A stretch of 64,000 bases of DNA. Source: Rhizoctonia solani. Lineage: Eukaryota; Basidiomycota; Agaricomycetes; Cantharellales; Ceratobasidiaceae. The DNA is taken from positions 806,001 through 870,000 of the forward strand of contig NC_057385.1 of assembly GCF_016906535.1 (NCBI RefSeq). The letters run 5' to 3'. The notes beneath the pieces are model-generated. The model did no database searches and was not told the origin of the DNA. It worked only from the letters and a program-made list of their open reading frames with translations. This document shows, one piece after another, positions 28,881-40,931 of the stretch (position 1 is its first letter; each line of letters starts with the position of its first letter). Both the position numbers and the translations under genes were made by a program.

Positions 28881-29598
28881 TCCGGTCGTTTTCAAACTTT
28901 GGTTTTACACAACGGACAGACTAGTACTATTTTGTTCGCGAGCTCCTTTTCATACCATCTATTTCGGATCGCGCTATAATTACATTTGTTCGTAGTTACC
29001 TTGGATGTTACTTGACCAATCCAGAGCCTAATGCACCTTGGAATATTGTCTGACAGGTAGAATCTCAACGGAGAGCACGAATTGGGAGGGCTAGAAATGT
29101 ATTCGGCCACTGATGGGGGGGGGTCTTGCATTTGACCGAGGCCTGTGTAAAATACTCTATCCTTGCTGCAAAACGTGGCACTATGGGCTCGACCGTTCTA
29201 GCCGAATGAATTCCTTTTGCGTTAGAGCCCTGCGACTATGTCCGAAGATGTATAGTTATTAGGTGACACGAATCTACTACTTATATTGTTGTAACAAGTC
29301 CATGACCAATCACAACTAGAGTGGCTTCTCCGGGAAGTCATTGAAAAGAAGGGGTTTGATGACGGAATAACCGAGTTAAGGGGTGTTTGAGTTATATGCA
29401 TGCTATAGAATTCCCCCATAACACAAGACTACTACATACACGTAGACTCAAACTGAAACCTTTTGAAATATCGAAATTTGCTTGTTGCGTTCTAAGAGTA
29501 CTGCAAGGTTCTTGGGCTGAAATGCAACAGCAACGGTTCCCAAAGTGCTTGATATACAATGGGAACAAAAATGATTGTAAGACATGAGGTTGAGAATG

Positions 29599-29779
29599 CC
29601 ATGATCTTAAGAACTGAGCAAAAAGCATCATTGTGTATATCATGACTGTATGCACATGAGTGGTTCACAGTCCCCAGCTGGTTTTGTGCCATGGGCTTTG
29701 ATTTGCACTCTGAACCACTGATGTGCATACAGTCATGATATACACAATGATGCTTTTTGTTCAGTTCTTAAGATCATGG
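29599..29779. repeat. Long inverted repeat (foldback) with 72-nt arms
   Basis: The left arm 29599-29670 (CCATGATCTTAAGAACT...) and right arm 29708-29779 (...AGTTCTTAAGATCATGG) are reverse complements with only about three mismatches; the loop is 37 nt. A transcript through it would form a near-perfect hairpin of about 180 nt. Direct repeats (target-site duplications) at its edges are not evident. It could be a small non-autonomous foldback element or a source of small RNAs. Confidence 0.85.
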
Positions 29780-30029
29780 TTTTAGTATATGGCTAGGGAC
29801 ATACAAAATGACTGCAACATCCGTCACCAGGCTTTCCATCTATAGTTCCTTGTTGACTTAGTAATTCTGCTGGTGGTTCTACAGTATCATTCATCTATGC
29901 AGGTACTATCTACAGCATGTTCTTGTGATCCAAGTCCCTCTGCTTCGGCTTGAGTGAAAATGGGCATTTCGAGCTCTACTGTGCTTGGTCCAGACAGATA
30001 GCCTAATTTCTGCCTCATGAAAAAGGCGC

Positions 30030-30034
30030 AAAAA
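30030..30034 (-). terminator. Pol III terminator of tRNA-Thr
   Basis: A run of five T on the minus strand begins five bases after the tRNA 3' end, with a second run of five T at 30020-30024. This is the normal RNA polymerase III stop signal. Confidence 0.75.
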
Positions 30035-30038
30035 GGAA

Positions 30039-30150
30039 TGCCCTCACACCGGATTGAACGATGGACCTTTGCATAGCATTACGCAATCATTAGATAATCA
30101 CTAACTAAGCGCAATACAAGTGCAACGCACTACCACTGTGCTATAAGGGC
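30039..30150 (-). tRNA. tRNA-Thr (anticodon UGU) with a 40-nt intron
   Basis: The cloverleaf folds fully: acceptor GCCCTTA / TGAGGGC (one G-T pair), D arm GCAC-AGTGGTA-GTGC, anticodon stem TTGCA / TGCAA, T arm CATCG-TTCAATC-CGGTG, discriminator A. The anticodon loop starts CTTGTA, placing TGT at positions 34-36. The 40-nt intron (30075-30114) lies between positions 37 and 38, the standard eukaryotic place. Mature length is 72 nt. The B box GTTCAATCC is inside the T arm. 3' CCA is not encoded. Confidence 0.93.
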
Positions 30151-30617
30151 TTGTTTAACTTTACTCGCTTTAAAAGTATAGCTAGCACCAGTTACACTCA
30201 GCTTATCTTTTTCTCCCAACTCGAGTGGTCTTTGACCACAGTTCACTCAACTATTCATTCTAATCTACTACGTTAATCATATTCCCAAAATCCAGATACT
30301 TTCGCAGCGATACTGCGGTGATTGGTGATACTTTATCAGCTTGGTACACTTGAAAAGTCACCGGATTGTAAATAAATATCGTACCACCACATTCAACAGC
30401 AAAACAAGCAAATATTCTCAATATTTTGCTCAACGGGTGGATTTTAAACAGGGCGTTTGGGAAAAATACAAGAGCAGACTCGGTACGTAGGCTAGAATTG
30501 AACTTGCAACAATGGTCTCGGCTAGCGTAGGACTGAGTGAATGAAACCATAATGATCACGATTATGTATATGCCCTTGCACTGTATTACATGTTTGTAAC
30601 TAATAAGCTAGTATCAC
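30151..30617. other. Spacer between tRNA-Thr and the nucleoporin gene
   Basis: No gene seen. A minus-strand frame at 30260-30559 is AT-rich and has no domain, and probably just reads through the spacer. Confidence 0.5.
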
Positions 30618-33600
30618 TCAGAACCGTCGACGAAGCCGCCTTTGGATATCAAGTAGTCGAGTGGTTGTCTCATTTTGTTGTTCGGTCGCCCTGGCATGAA
30701 GGATGAACTCGGAAACGACCTCATCGAGATGGTTTACCGGGAACTCTGCCCGAGTCGATCCCACGCCTGGCCGAGTTTGTTCGTCCAACCATGTCTCGAG
30801 TAGGACGGTGATTTCAGCAAGCACGTGGTTCGTCCGAGCGATATCATTGTACGGTGGTACCTATAGCCTAGATTAGTCAATCATATCTAAAGATATTTTC
30901 GCTCGCACCCACCGAAGATTCATGAATGGCCAACAGCGCACCAAAAAGCGCATCAAATGGAATCCCTCCGCTGAGCAAAACGCTGGGAACCCAAGTGGGC
31001 GGGAGCCGCCTAGGCCATGCATATTCATCCAACAGCCTACAAACCGAATCTATAATGTGAGGCGTGCGAAAATAGGTAAGTGGAAGAGGACGGGATCAGT
31101 CGTGAAATCAAAACTCACCCAAGGGAAAGGCAATGTCAGAGGGGAAGAACCTCATTGCGAGCGTTGATACTTGTTCTTGGACCGCTTGCGGGGATCCCGC
31201 TGATGAAATGCAGTGTGAAACGGGGAACACATAAATCAAGGGTACAGTAAGTTCACATACCTTCCGCAAGGATGGCCTCCCAAATGGACATTGCCAACTG
31301 AGTGTCTCGGCGGTCCGCAACCTTGAGAATTAGCAACTTGATGGCGTGCAGGTTCTCTGGCTCGGCAAATTCTCGATACAGCTATAAAACTATAAATACT
31401 AATAAAAATAGGTAGTTTAATAATTGGCTTACCGTTGAAATATCGAGTAAGCGAGAGGTCAGGACTTCATATCGGCGGCGCCACTCCAGGTCACCCTCAA
31501 TCGCATGTCTCCGCGAAAGGAGATTAGCAATCTCGAGTTGGACCTGAGCAACTTCGAGTTTATCTTCCAGATCAGAAAGGAACTCGACGGCGGTCTCGTG
31601 TTGTCCATACTCGGAACTAGGGTGAGATTTGGCGTTGCTAACGGCAAGGGACAGGTACTCGATGCGGGTCTCGAGATCTAGATCGGTCCTGCAAAAGGAT
31701 AAATGTTAAGCTTTTGGGGGCTGTAGCAATAAAGACGCACTCAGAGTCGGCGAGTGCTTGCAAAGCATAGGCAGCACGCAAGTATTGACCACTGTGGACG
31801 AAGAATTGCCATAAAAGCTCTCCCCACTTGTCGTTTCGCTGAGCTTGGCTGATCAAATGATCCTCAATATATGGGGTTCGGATCTACATATTTGCATTAG
31901 TAAATGAGCAAATGAATAAATGGGAGACAAGGGAACAGGTTAAATGGACGAGATAGGGGAATAAACTATGTGTAGGGGCTGGAGCACAACGTACTTCAAG
32001 CAGATCATCGGTCCGGCCCTGGGACACGAGCCAATCGTACAGTTCCGCATGGAACATAGGGTCGTCGGAGCTCAGGGCGAGTTGGTACGCATTTTTGCGT
32101 ACCGCTTCGGCATCACCTATCCATTTGTCAGTGACCATCCTTTCAGTAGTGACTAGGAAGGAATTTACCAGCGCTTCCGTCATCCTTGCCCTGACTTTGC
32201 TCGTATGCATCATCGAATGCGCTTAGCGTATCTGTAACTAGCTTGTAGCATTCCCTTCGAAGTTTATACGCTTCTCGTCTTTCGTCTCCACTCAAGCGTT
32301 CAGATAACCAGTAATCGCGGCCATGGTTGTCTAGGTCCCAGTCCTTGGCACATTGAAGTGGGAGTTGAACTGCCCCGTTTGCATACCGTAGGGCCCGATA
32401 TTCGGCGACTACTTCTTGGAGCTTTTCAAGAGAAAGTGTGGAGGTGCATTTTCGGAACAATCTACATACATCGATCAGTATCCTATAAGCAAAGGCTGAA
32501 TAAACAACTCACCTAAAGCTCTCTTTCAAACACGTCCTCTGTTCGTTGGCATCTCTCGTTTCCTTGGCCTTTCGTACACTCTCGAGAGCCTGGACCATGC
32601 CCAAATCAGTTGGATGCCCCCTCATAAAACCGACCAAAGCATACCTTGTACAACAAAACGTCAGCTGCAGAGCAAAAACTGCCGCATCTTTGTTGAAGCG
32701 TCTCGCTAATCGCGTCCACACTAATCTGTTGTGAAATTTGCTGGTTTATAACATTGTTAATCAGTCCTCGGGCAATTTCCGCCCCTTCGGTGGTGGTCAT
32801 GAGTCCATCGAACGTCAGCTTAGAGAGGGATTGCTGGAGTGAAGGTTCACATCTAGCCCCCAGTGTTCCAGATTAGTACTATTCCGAGAATAGAGGGGAA
32901 GTACGTACAGAGCGACGGTATCTGAGAACTTATAATCAATCAAGAGTAAAACAAACGAAATACCCTCGATAACGCGCGAAAGCAACGCTTGAAGTTGTGA
33001 AACCGACGTGTGTTCTGCCTGTAGATGGCCATTTAGTTAGTCGAGTACGTCACATGTTAGTAAAACATACCTTGAGTGCCTCTTGTTCAGTCCCCCCACG
33101 GGCTGCGCTGAACTCTCCGGACCCAGCGAGCAAGAGTTGAGGATGGCTAGATCATCGATATATTAGATTGTGGGGATTGTATGTAATGTTGGACCTTGCA
33201 CTCGCCTCGTTACAAAATCTCGCAGTTTGTCAAATCGTTCTGGATCGCGGCCAGCACACTTTCGCTGAGATTAGATACTTGACGTCCACCAGGGCTGGAC
33301 AAAGTTCAATACCAAACCATCATGATATGCGTCAACGAGCTGCGGAAAAAAATGCAAGAACTACTCACCCAGCCTTCGTGATATTCAACTTCCAGATAGG
33401 CTTCAAAAGCCCGGCAAGATATGACGCGAACCCATCATGTCGGGCGCTGAACTCGTAATGCACGTCCATCCCTACGCAAGCCTCAGTAAAGATAGCATGC
33501 AGATGTAGTAATAGCATTACCTCGTTCAACGGCAGCCGGCTTCCCGCCAAATTGCTGTAGCAGGTTTTGGGTAACAAGAAGAACCTCTTTGCTCATATTA

Positions 33601-35609
33601 ACAGCTGCATCAATTCCATCTGTATTCCGCTGGCCGGGAAGGTGTAGGTTGTCCGCTGACAAATGAGAGTTGGAAGCCAGGAGCGCAAAACACATCATGC
33701 AGAATTGGTCTACTCCATAGCTACCCCACTTGTTAGATACTTTGAAGTAGCGCTAAATTGTAGACCTTACCTATCCTTGAACACCGATACGTACGAAAGG
33801 TCTCCAACCTTGCGACTCGCCTCGATCAAGTCCCTCAACACATCCATCGGGCGCTTTTTGACCAAGCTCGTCAGCCCAGCCTCGGTAAGCGCGATAAACT
33901 GCCGAGGAGGCTCTACAAGTTGAGCAGTGAGATCGTTCCAAGTTCCATCTCGCTCTCCACATGGGGGGCGGGCGCCAGATCCCAGATTTTAGTACCTGTC
34001 GGGACAAGCGAGGCGTATTCATTTAGGACGGGACGTCGGGTCGTGCCATAGGTCGTGTTTGAACTCGGTCCAGAAGTGGTGGAGGCTGCGATTTTGCCCA
34101 AGTCGGGCGTGGCGACAAAGAGCGAGTTGCGAAGGTTGTCCGGACCGGATTCGAGTTCTTGAACAGCGACAAGGAGACCCATTCTGTATGCTGCACGTGT
34201 GATGCCACCTACAGCTGCAGAGGGCAGCCCTTGTAAATGCTCCCTTCCATATAGCGGGTTTTGGTAAGGTTGCTCAGGATGGGGAAGTTGAGCGGGGGGT
34301 GGCCGAACGTGAATGAGCGCAAGAGTGCTCGGAGCGCCGTAGGAGCCATAGCCACGTCGTTGGTGAGAAAAGTATAATCGAGCACCGCCGGTCGTGATTG
34401 CTATCAGCACAGCAAAGCTCGCTTCGGTTGGTGGGAGAACGATGAGGGAACAAATTCGGAAGGATGCAGAGTTGAGAGCTACCGAGGGGCAAAGTGATTG
34501 AGCTGCGCCACGAAGATCTTTGGCGTCAACAACAACTCGAAGGGAGTCCTCTGGCTGGCCAAGGTAGTACATTATAATGTGATTTCTATCCGTAAGAGCG
34601 TAGAGGCACTTTCTGTCCGGGTCAGAGACCAAAACAAGCAATCGCTCTACATGCCCAAGTTAATAGCCAACGCCAAGAAACAAACAGACAGCACTCACGA
34701 TCGAGTTTGGGCACAATCAAACTGGTGATGGACGGAATAAAACTAGCGTATCCGCTGGTCGAATGATTCACCACGCCGACTTTTTCGTAAACCACGATTC
34801 TGCAGCTTGATACGTGAGCTCGTACAAGCATCCGTCCTGTACACCAAGCATAAAAATCCGTCCAAGTTGAGATGACACGACAGACGTCATCTCGACCCCG
34901 TCTGTCGACAGTGAAATATCTGTTTCGTACAGTTTCATTTCCGTTGGTGTGATTTCGACGCCGATAACTTGGACCGCGAGCGGTGTGCATAGAACGAGCA
35001 GGTGTTGGATTGTATCGACAAATATACCAGGCTTGGGCTTGACGAGTCCAACATGGGTGATGAGATTAGGCTGTTGATCGTACCGTACGAGCTCCGAGCT
35101 GGATTATGGGCGTCAGCACTTTTGAGAGCAAACAACAAACGCAAGACGCACCTCGGGTTCGCATAGTCCCATAGCAAGAGCATATTCCCAAGCACGATCC
35201 ACACATAGTTAATCTCGGGCAACAAGCCCATCGCCGAGTGGTTATGGGCACTCTCGATATGTTCAAACAATCCATCAGGAAGTGAAGCAGCTTTTCGCAT
35301 GTAGAATTGCTCCCATGCCTCGTTGGGAACGAGCGTATAGTCGGTCGAAGCGGATGCTGCCAGAAACCCCCGATTGAATAAACCCGTGAAAAAGGAAAAT
35401 AAAATTAAGGGAAAAAACTCACCATTGATGGTTTCATCCAACGAAGGGATCCTAGACGTATGTTTCGCAAGATGCGCGTCGACAATAGTACGAGCCTTGC
35501 CAAGCGCTGCAATATCCGATGCAGACGCACTCTTTCCGCTCCCTGCCCCAGCACCTACTCCAATCTGAGACAACCCCAAATCCATCGCTACAGAACGAGT
35601 CAACGCCAT
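30618..35609 (-). CDS. Nuclear pore inner-ring scaffold nucleoporin, Nup155/Nup170 family
   Basis: Forms the inner ring of the nuclear pore and links membrane and FG-Nup layers. The N-terminal beta-propeller part shows DYTLVPNEAWEQFYMRKAAS, LPEINYVWIVLGNMLLLWDY, KPGIFVDTIQHLLVLCTPLA and RICSLIVLPPTEASF. The C-terminal alpha-solenoid has QFIALTEAGLTSLVKKRPMD and the family-diagnostic VDAISETLQQRCGSFCSAAD, and ends ETTTRLLDIQRRLRRRF. Estimated length is about 1,300 residues, in line with yeast and human relatives (about 1,390-1,500). The gene has many short introns. One base is missing at 33945-33946: EMGTWNDLTAQLVEPP is recovered by adding one G. The start at 35609 (MALTRSVAMDLG) is preferred, though a second Met eight residues on is possible. 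The first stretch is rich in Gly/Ala/Ser. Confidence 0.92.
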
Positions 35610-36075
35610 AATGACCGAACAGGTGGTTGCACAAAGTTCAAGTTGAAACCACAAACACGGGCTAGGTCACGTGAATACCCATCTTTTGGCGCTTCAGGTC
35701 GCACGAGAAGAATTAGAGTACAAACTAGGGGAATGTATTATTATGAAAGCTGGTGTACAATCGAACTATGCGAATAGATACAAGATAGGTGGTACAGTGT
35801 ACAATGTGGATCGAGAGCACCAATGGACCTCGCATGGCGGGGCCTAATCGGGAGAAAGCGCATAGGACAACATAAGCAGACCAACAAGACCAGCACAATA
35901 ATACCAGAAAAGAGACGAACAAACTACACGAGAGAAAGCAAAAAGTCGGTACCCAAAAACCTGCACATGACCAGAACATGCAATAAACCATAATCGATAA
36001 GCATAACCTCGAAATTAGCCATAAATCAGAAGAAGAGGTCATTAAAGTGGTCGTCAAGTATGAAACCGTGCGAGA
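35610..36075. other. Spacer between the nucleoporin and VTA1-like genes
   Basis: Holds the promoter of the nucleoporin gene and the 3' region of the VTA1-like gene. The minus frame 35725-36057 is hydrophobic by composition only and not supported. Confidence 0.5.
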
Positions 36076-39012
36076 TTAGTACATGTCTCCGCCCTCGAGC
36101 AGTGTAAGCGCAGCGCGCAACTCCTTCTTCGCAGCCTCGATGTCCATATAGTTCAACGACGAGATCGCGAAGCGCGAGTACTTTTGCGCCAACGAAGCTG
36201 TCTCGCGATCGACTTGAACGCGGTGGGGGGGTGCACTTGGGCCTTGAGTGGGCGACGACGTCCAGGTGGTGCGCACCAACGCGTTGTTGGCCGTCGGAGC
36301 ATACGCTGGGTTGTTGTGCACAGCTGGAGCAGGGTGGGAAGCAGACATGGAAGGATGATACGGGATAATAGCGAATTCACCATCGATGGGTGGGCGAGAA
36401 GGGCCATACATCGGCGAGTCGGGGCTCCTGATTGAAGGTTGGTAACTGTCATACGACGAGGACCGAGTAGTCGGCGGCCTGGCCAGCGGCTGGGGAACAG
36501 CCGACGTGGGGACGATTTGGAGGGACGGAGATGAGCGAGTTGAAGCCGGTGGGGGGAGTACCTGCTTGCGAACCTCGGGGCTGAGCCCTCCTACTACGCT
36601 GGCGCGAACCGGACTGTCTTCCTCAGAGGCTTGGACTCTTGAGGTTTCTCCGAGTCTTGGATCGTCATCTCGGAAATACTGCTCCCGTCGCTCCTGTCAG
36701 AGCCCTCCTTGGCATCGTCTGCCTCGACTTCGTCCTCGGACCCACTGGAGAAAGAGGACATCGAAGACCCGCTGCCGATGTCCTCGTCATCCCCGCCTTC
36801 GACGTCAATCAGCTCGCGCTCCTGGCCGCGATCAAACTTGGAGAACGAAAAGTCATAACCTCCGCGGCCGATTTGAACGACTGGTGCAATGACACGGAGA
36901 AATCGTCGTGGGGGAATAGGCTCGCATGTTTGGAGTCGTAGGGGAAGGTTGAGCAGGCGACTGGGGAATGACCACCGATGGTATTATACCATTAGCCTCA
37001 GCCTCGAGGTCGGGGCTCGCCGGAATCGGAGTCTCACTCGCAACAGACAACGGCGAGGCACGAGATGCCAATATGGGTGACGTGCGATATGAAGATAGAG
37101 GTGACGCGCGAGATGTGGATATGGGTGAAGCGCGGGACGTGGATATGGGTGAAGCACGAGACGGATACAGGTGAAGCACGAGAGCTAGATTCAGGCGAGG
37201 CTCGACTTGTGGAGGGGGGAGACGTGCGATAAGGTGCAGGCGCACGCGTAAGCTTCCCGATGGCCTCGGTCATCTCACGTCCAAACCCCCATTCGTCTGC
37301 AACTGGCGACGCGACGGCGACAGCCCACTAGCCTGGGCCCCCGGAATCTCAAGCTTGGGCGCGAGATTATCTACGACCGTGAGGACGGGCATGAGCGTTG
37401 ACTCGGCTACACTTTCGTCATCATCTTGATCCTGGTCGTGATCATCTTCGGTTTCGTCCTCGGTCTCGGACACCTGCGAGTCTGTTTCTTCCTCGGTCGA
37501 GGCGGCAGATTCACTTTTGACCGGCGAAGACGCACGTGGAGCTGTCGAGGCGCTTTTGATCACCGTCCGTAGTTGAGATGAGGTGAAAGTTTCAGCGCTA
37601 TCGACAGATGCTGACGATCCTATACTTGGCGACACGAGCGCGTGCTGGGGCCATTCTGTTGGACCCGGCGGGCGCGTCAAGATGATGGTCGAGGCCGGCC
37701 ATTCCTGTGGGGACTGCTGGATCACCGGAGAAGTTACCGGGATAATCGGCACCGTTGCCTTGACAGGGCTGGCAGATTTGGGACTGATAGGCTTGGGGCT
37801 GGGAGGTTTGATGGTGGGTGTGGGAGGCTTCGGAGGCGGACTAGGGGGTTTGGACGCGTTTTGGGCGTTGCGGGCGACAGTTGGGCCAACATAGGCAAGA
37901 GGAGAACGCTCGCGCACTGGAGATTGGAGTTTTCTCGGTGAGGTGGGATCGGGGAGCGGAATCTGAGCGCTAGATCCGGAAGACGGAAGTGCGACATTTT
38001 CGGGTCTCGCGATCTCTTGTCGTTCCTGCGCTTGTGCTTGTGCTTGAGCCTGAGCCTGTCTCCGTGGATTGACGAACATAGGAGGCGGGGGTTGGGCAAA
38101 GCGCGGAGAAACGGGACTGCCAGAGCCGGCATCGGTGGGAGGAGGCGGGTAATTGGCCTGGGGAAACGAAAAGCCTTTACGAGTTGCAGCAGTTGGCGAC
38201 TCGACAGGGGATGCAAATGTAGATGGTCGGCCAGATAATACGACGGGGTTTGTCTGTGGGAGAGTGCTGATGGGGAGCCCACGTAGCCATTAGGGGTTGA
38301 CCGACCAGCAGGAGGCGCAGCAGCAATAGGCGTGGCTCCTTCCCTCAGAACACGGACAATATCGTTTGCCTTGGATCTAGCGTGTTTGATCGTCTCTTCC
38401 ACCTAAAAGTTTAATGTCAGCCAGGTGATCCGAGCTCCAATGCAATCGTACCTGTGGGTCAAGCTGCCCAAAGACTTTGAGAATTTCAAGAAAGTATGAC
38501 GCCGCCAGAAACTTCTTTGCAGTAGACCTATTGTTGTGTAAGCGCAGCAAGCGGTGGGGCAGTGGAACGCACCTATTGGCCTGGCCTTGGGCATCTTCGT
38601 TGATGGCGGCGTTGTAGACGTTGTAACCAAATCGCCGGACGTAGAGACTGCCAGCAGCTTCGTCGGTGATATGTCGTCGATTCCTGAGCGATCGCTTCAT
38701 CTGGGGCTTGTCAGTACCAGTCCAGGGACAAGGCTGCGATAAGCAGACTCACTGCCTCGAGCTGCTCAACAACGGCGGCGAGGAATGCCTGGTTCTCGGG
38801 GGTCTGTGTGCGCTTGAGTGCGAGCTGTGCAACATAGTAGAGACTCCAGTAGCAGACGACTGGGAGATGTGTTAGCGCCGGAAGTAGCGATGGTGAGCGC
38901 CGGTGGAGCACTCACTAGTGTCTCTCGCACGGACCTCCTGGGCGCGAGTGCAAAAGGGGACAACGTGCTTGAGGTCTGCGGGAACAGGAGGGAGCTTGAG
39001 GTCGACGGCCAT
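36076..39012 (-). CDS. VTA1: VTA1/LIP5-like ESCRT-III/Vps4 cofactor with an expanded disordered middle
   Basis: Stimulates the Vps4 ATPase that disassembles ESCRT-III on endosomes. The N-terminal tandem MIT-like domain is clear: MAVDLKLPPVPADLKHVVPF, YWSLYYVAQLALKR, FGYNVYNAAINEDAQGQANR and STAKKFLAASYFLEILKVFG. The C-terminal VSL (Vps4-binding) domain is AQKYSRFAISSLNYMDIEAA-KKELRAALTLLE at the very end. Between them lie about 600 residues of Pro/Ser-rich and acidic low-complexity sequence with an AQ repeat, SRASP repeats and an acidic patch (TEDETEDDHDQDQDDDESV). Usual family length is 300-450 residues; this is near 900. The middle reads through only if four G/C-run contractions are allowed (37286-37290, 36910-36914, 36862-36863, 36601-36602). 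Short introns interrupt the N-terminal third. Confidence 0.88.
37075..37175. repeat. Tandem 24-27-nt repeat encoding SRASP units
   Basis: Four or more imperfect copies of a unit reading GGTGA(A/C)GC(A/G)CG(A/G)GA.GTGGATAT on the plus strand. On the minus strand they encode SRASPIST-like units inside the VTA1-like disordered region. It is a coding minisatellite and probably varies in copy number. Confidence 0.7.
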
Positions 39013-39646
39013 AATCTCGGTCGCACAGCGCAGGGTCGAGTTAAGACTACAGTTGGGTTGCGCCTGTGGATGGACTGGGACTGAAACACCAAACGCGATA
39101 GCCATGAGAATAGATAGTCAGCAGTCTGGTATAGGAGGCACCAGCCTCGATTACAAGTGAATACTAGAGACAGAGAGATAGAGACGGAGAGAGCACCCAA
39201 TCACCTGCGATCGCAGGATATATAACAACTGGTGCTCAGCACAGGCCTATCCGATGCAGCTGCAGCGCACAGGTCACGGGAGAAGCCAATATGTGTCCCA
39301 GATTACGTCCAGCTACAAGAGCCTGGACGGGTAATGTGCGCTGGATCGACGCCGGCAGAAAAATCAGTACTTACATGCGGATGCGGATGCGGTAATGCCT
39401 GCGTGCTCAGGATGAACAATCTTCTCTCCTGTTCCCCTGCAACGTGCAAAGATTTTGTCAATTTGCCTCGTGTTCACGTTTCCAGCCTTGGCCTCGATTG
39501 ATGATGATAGTCCTCTCAAGAGCTATACAGTTATCAAATTATCAGCTACTTAGGCGCCCGGCGGGTATCTGCTTCTACCCACAGCAGTCATCGAGTCCAG
39601 ACAATCCCCAGAAATCTATTTCTCGGCGTCAGCACGAATACCCAAT
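39013..39646. other. Upstream region of the VTA1-like gene
   Basis: No supported gene. It contains an AGAGA-rich stretch (39165-39195) and a short GGATGC repeat near 39376-39392. Confidence 0.4.
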
Positions 39647-40223
39647 ATGTGGTCCATAAACCCAGATATGATTCCTAGGCCTATTTACCGCCCGAGTTCC
39701 CAACGTGATACCCTCCCCAACCACGACGGGACCCCATGTCCATGCGCTTACCCACACGGCCTCCGCTGTGCATGGTCCACCGCGCCCTCCACGCGAGGGC
39801 TAACGTGCCCACCAAGCTTAACTGTTACCACTGCCCAAGTAGCCTTTGTCTATGCGCATAGACAAGATTCCGGCTATTCATATTCTACATGAAACAACTC
39901 ACTTTTTTTCAGCTACCCTTGTTACTCCTCGCTCCTCGAGGCCCCGATTGCCGCAGTTGGAGGACAAGACCTCGCCTAGAGACTCTGCGCGGGAGCGAGT
40001 GGTTGAACAACTCGAACCTCGACTCTTTCATTATCCATCCCTGCCCAGTACATATATCAACACTGCTCCCGCTTCTGTTGGGGATGCTCCTTCACATACC
40101 GCTCTTTTCCCTGAACTGAGGCCCGTTGGCTATCAGGCCTGGTACCAACTGTGGGGTATCATTACCCTGTCTCACTATCTGCACAGCACCCAACCCGAGC
40201 CATCCATTTCAGTCGCCCGATGA
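39647..40223 (+). CDS. Weakly supported hypothetical gene
   Basis: A frame from 39647 (MWSINPDMIPRPIYRPSSQR) is followed by a candidate intron ending in TTTTTTTCAG at about 39911. The downstream exon reads SRPRLPQLEDKTSPRDSARE and then LFPELRPVGYQAWYQLWGII to a stop at 40221-40223. The second exon looks coding, but the joining frame is uncertain and I recognise no family. It may be one exon of a longer gene. Confidence 0.35.
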
Positions 40224-40253
40224 CCCCCTGGAAACTCGATTTGATAGGAGAAT

Positions 40254-40263
40254 ACTATAAAAG
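40254..40263 (+). promoter_or_regulatory. TATA-like box without an obvious gene
   Basis: CTATAAAAGG is a strong TATA match on the plus strand and is followed by a C/T-rich stretch and pyrimidine tracts (about 40280-40320), the usual fungal core promoter layout. No open frame of any length follows on the plus strand, so it may drive a noncoding or very short transcript, or be chance. Confidence 0.35.
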
Positions 40264-40931
40264 GTAACCTTTGCTTACCGGCCGCTCTCTCCTTCCCGAA
40301 CACCTCACCCTTTCTCGACCGGCTCGGAGTTTGTTAAACTCAATATTTCATATTTTCTTGATTGAACCTCGACTTGGGCTTGAAACTCTCTACTGAATAC
40401 GATTTTCTGTCGGAGAGTACCTGTTTATTGGCCCTTGTGCCTACGGGATTAGAACATACGCCTTGGAAATGGTTATCCTTGGTGGCGCGAATTCAGATTC
40501 GGTCGAGCACGAACAAGCGGGAGAGACTGTGTTGACAAACGACAATGAACACGCACGCGCCAAAAAAATAAGATATGACAAACCATGGATATAACGGGAA
40601 AACACGGTGACCGATCGTAATCGGACTGAAACCAAATTTTGCAACAGCATATACGAAACGCTCATTCAATTTTCTCTCTTTTTCTCGCTCAGCCAAAACG
40701 TGTTGTAATCCAAAATGGTTCAATTAGATATTCACCAACCCCAAACTATATGCCAACGAGAAAGAAAGAAAAAATCAGAACCAACCCCGAAAACCTAGAC
40801 ATACAATGGATATGAAACAGTGGGAAGGCGCATGGTGGGAAGCCATCTAGGCGAAAAAGGTATGAACATAGCGTCTCAAACAAGCCCAGTGGAGAAACGG
40901 TATGAACGGGTCAATGGGTATGATAGTTCTC

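Larger units (their letters stand above)
28881..30038. other. Spacer containing a foldback element
   Basis: Apart from the inverted repeat at 29599-29779 I see no feature. Frames at 29222-29419, 29392-29655 and 29492-29728 minus are short and overlap the repeat arms. Confidence 0.5.

Noticed and set aside
30481..30560. Possible tRNA B box (AGTTCAATTCT) on the minus strand
   Set aside because: T stem mismatched and no acceptor or D arm.
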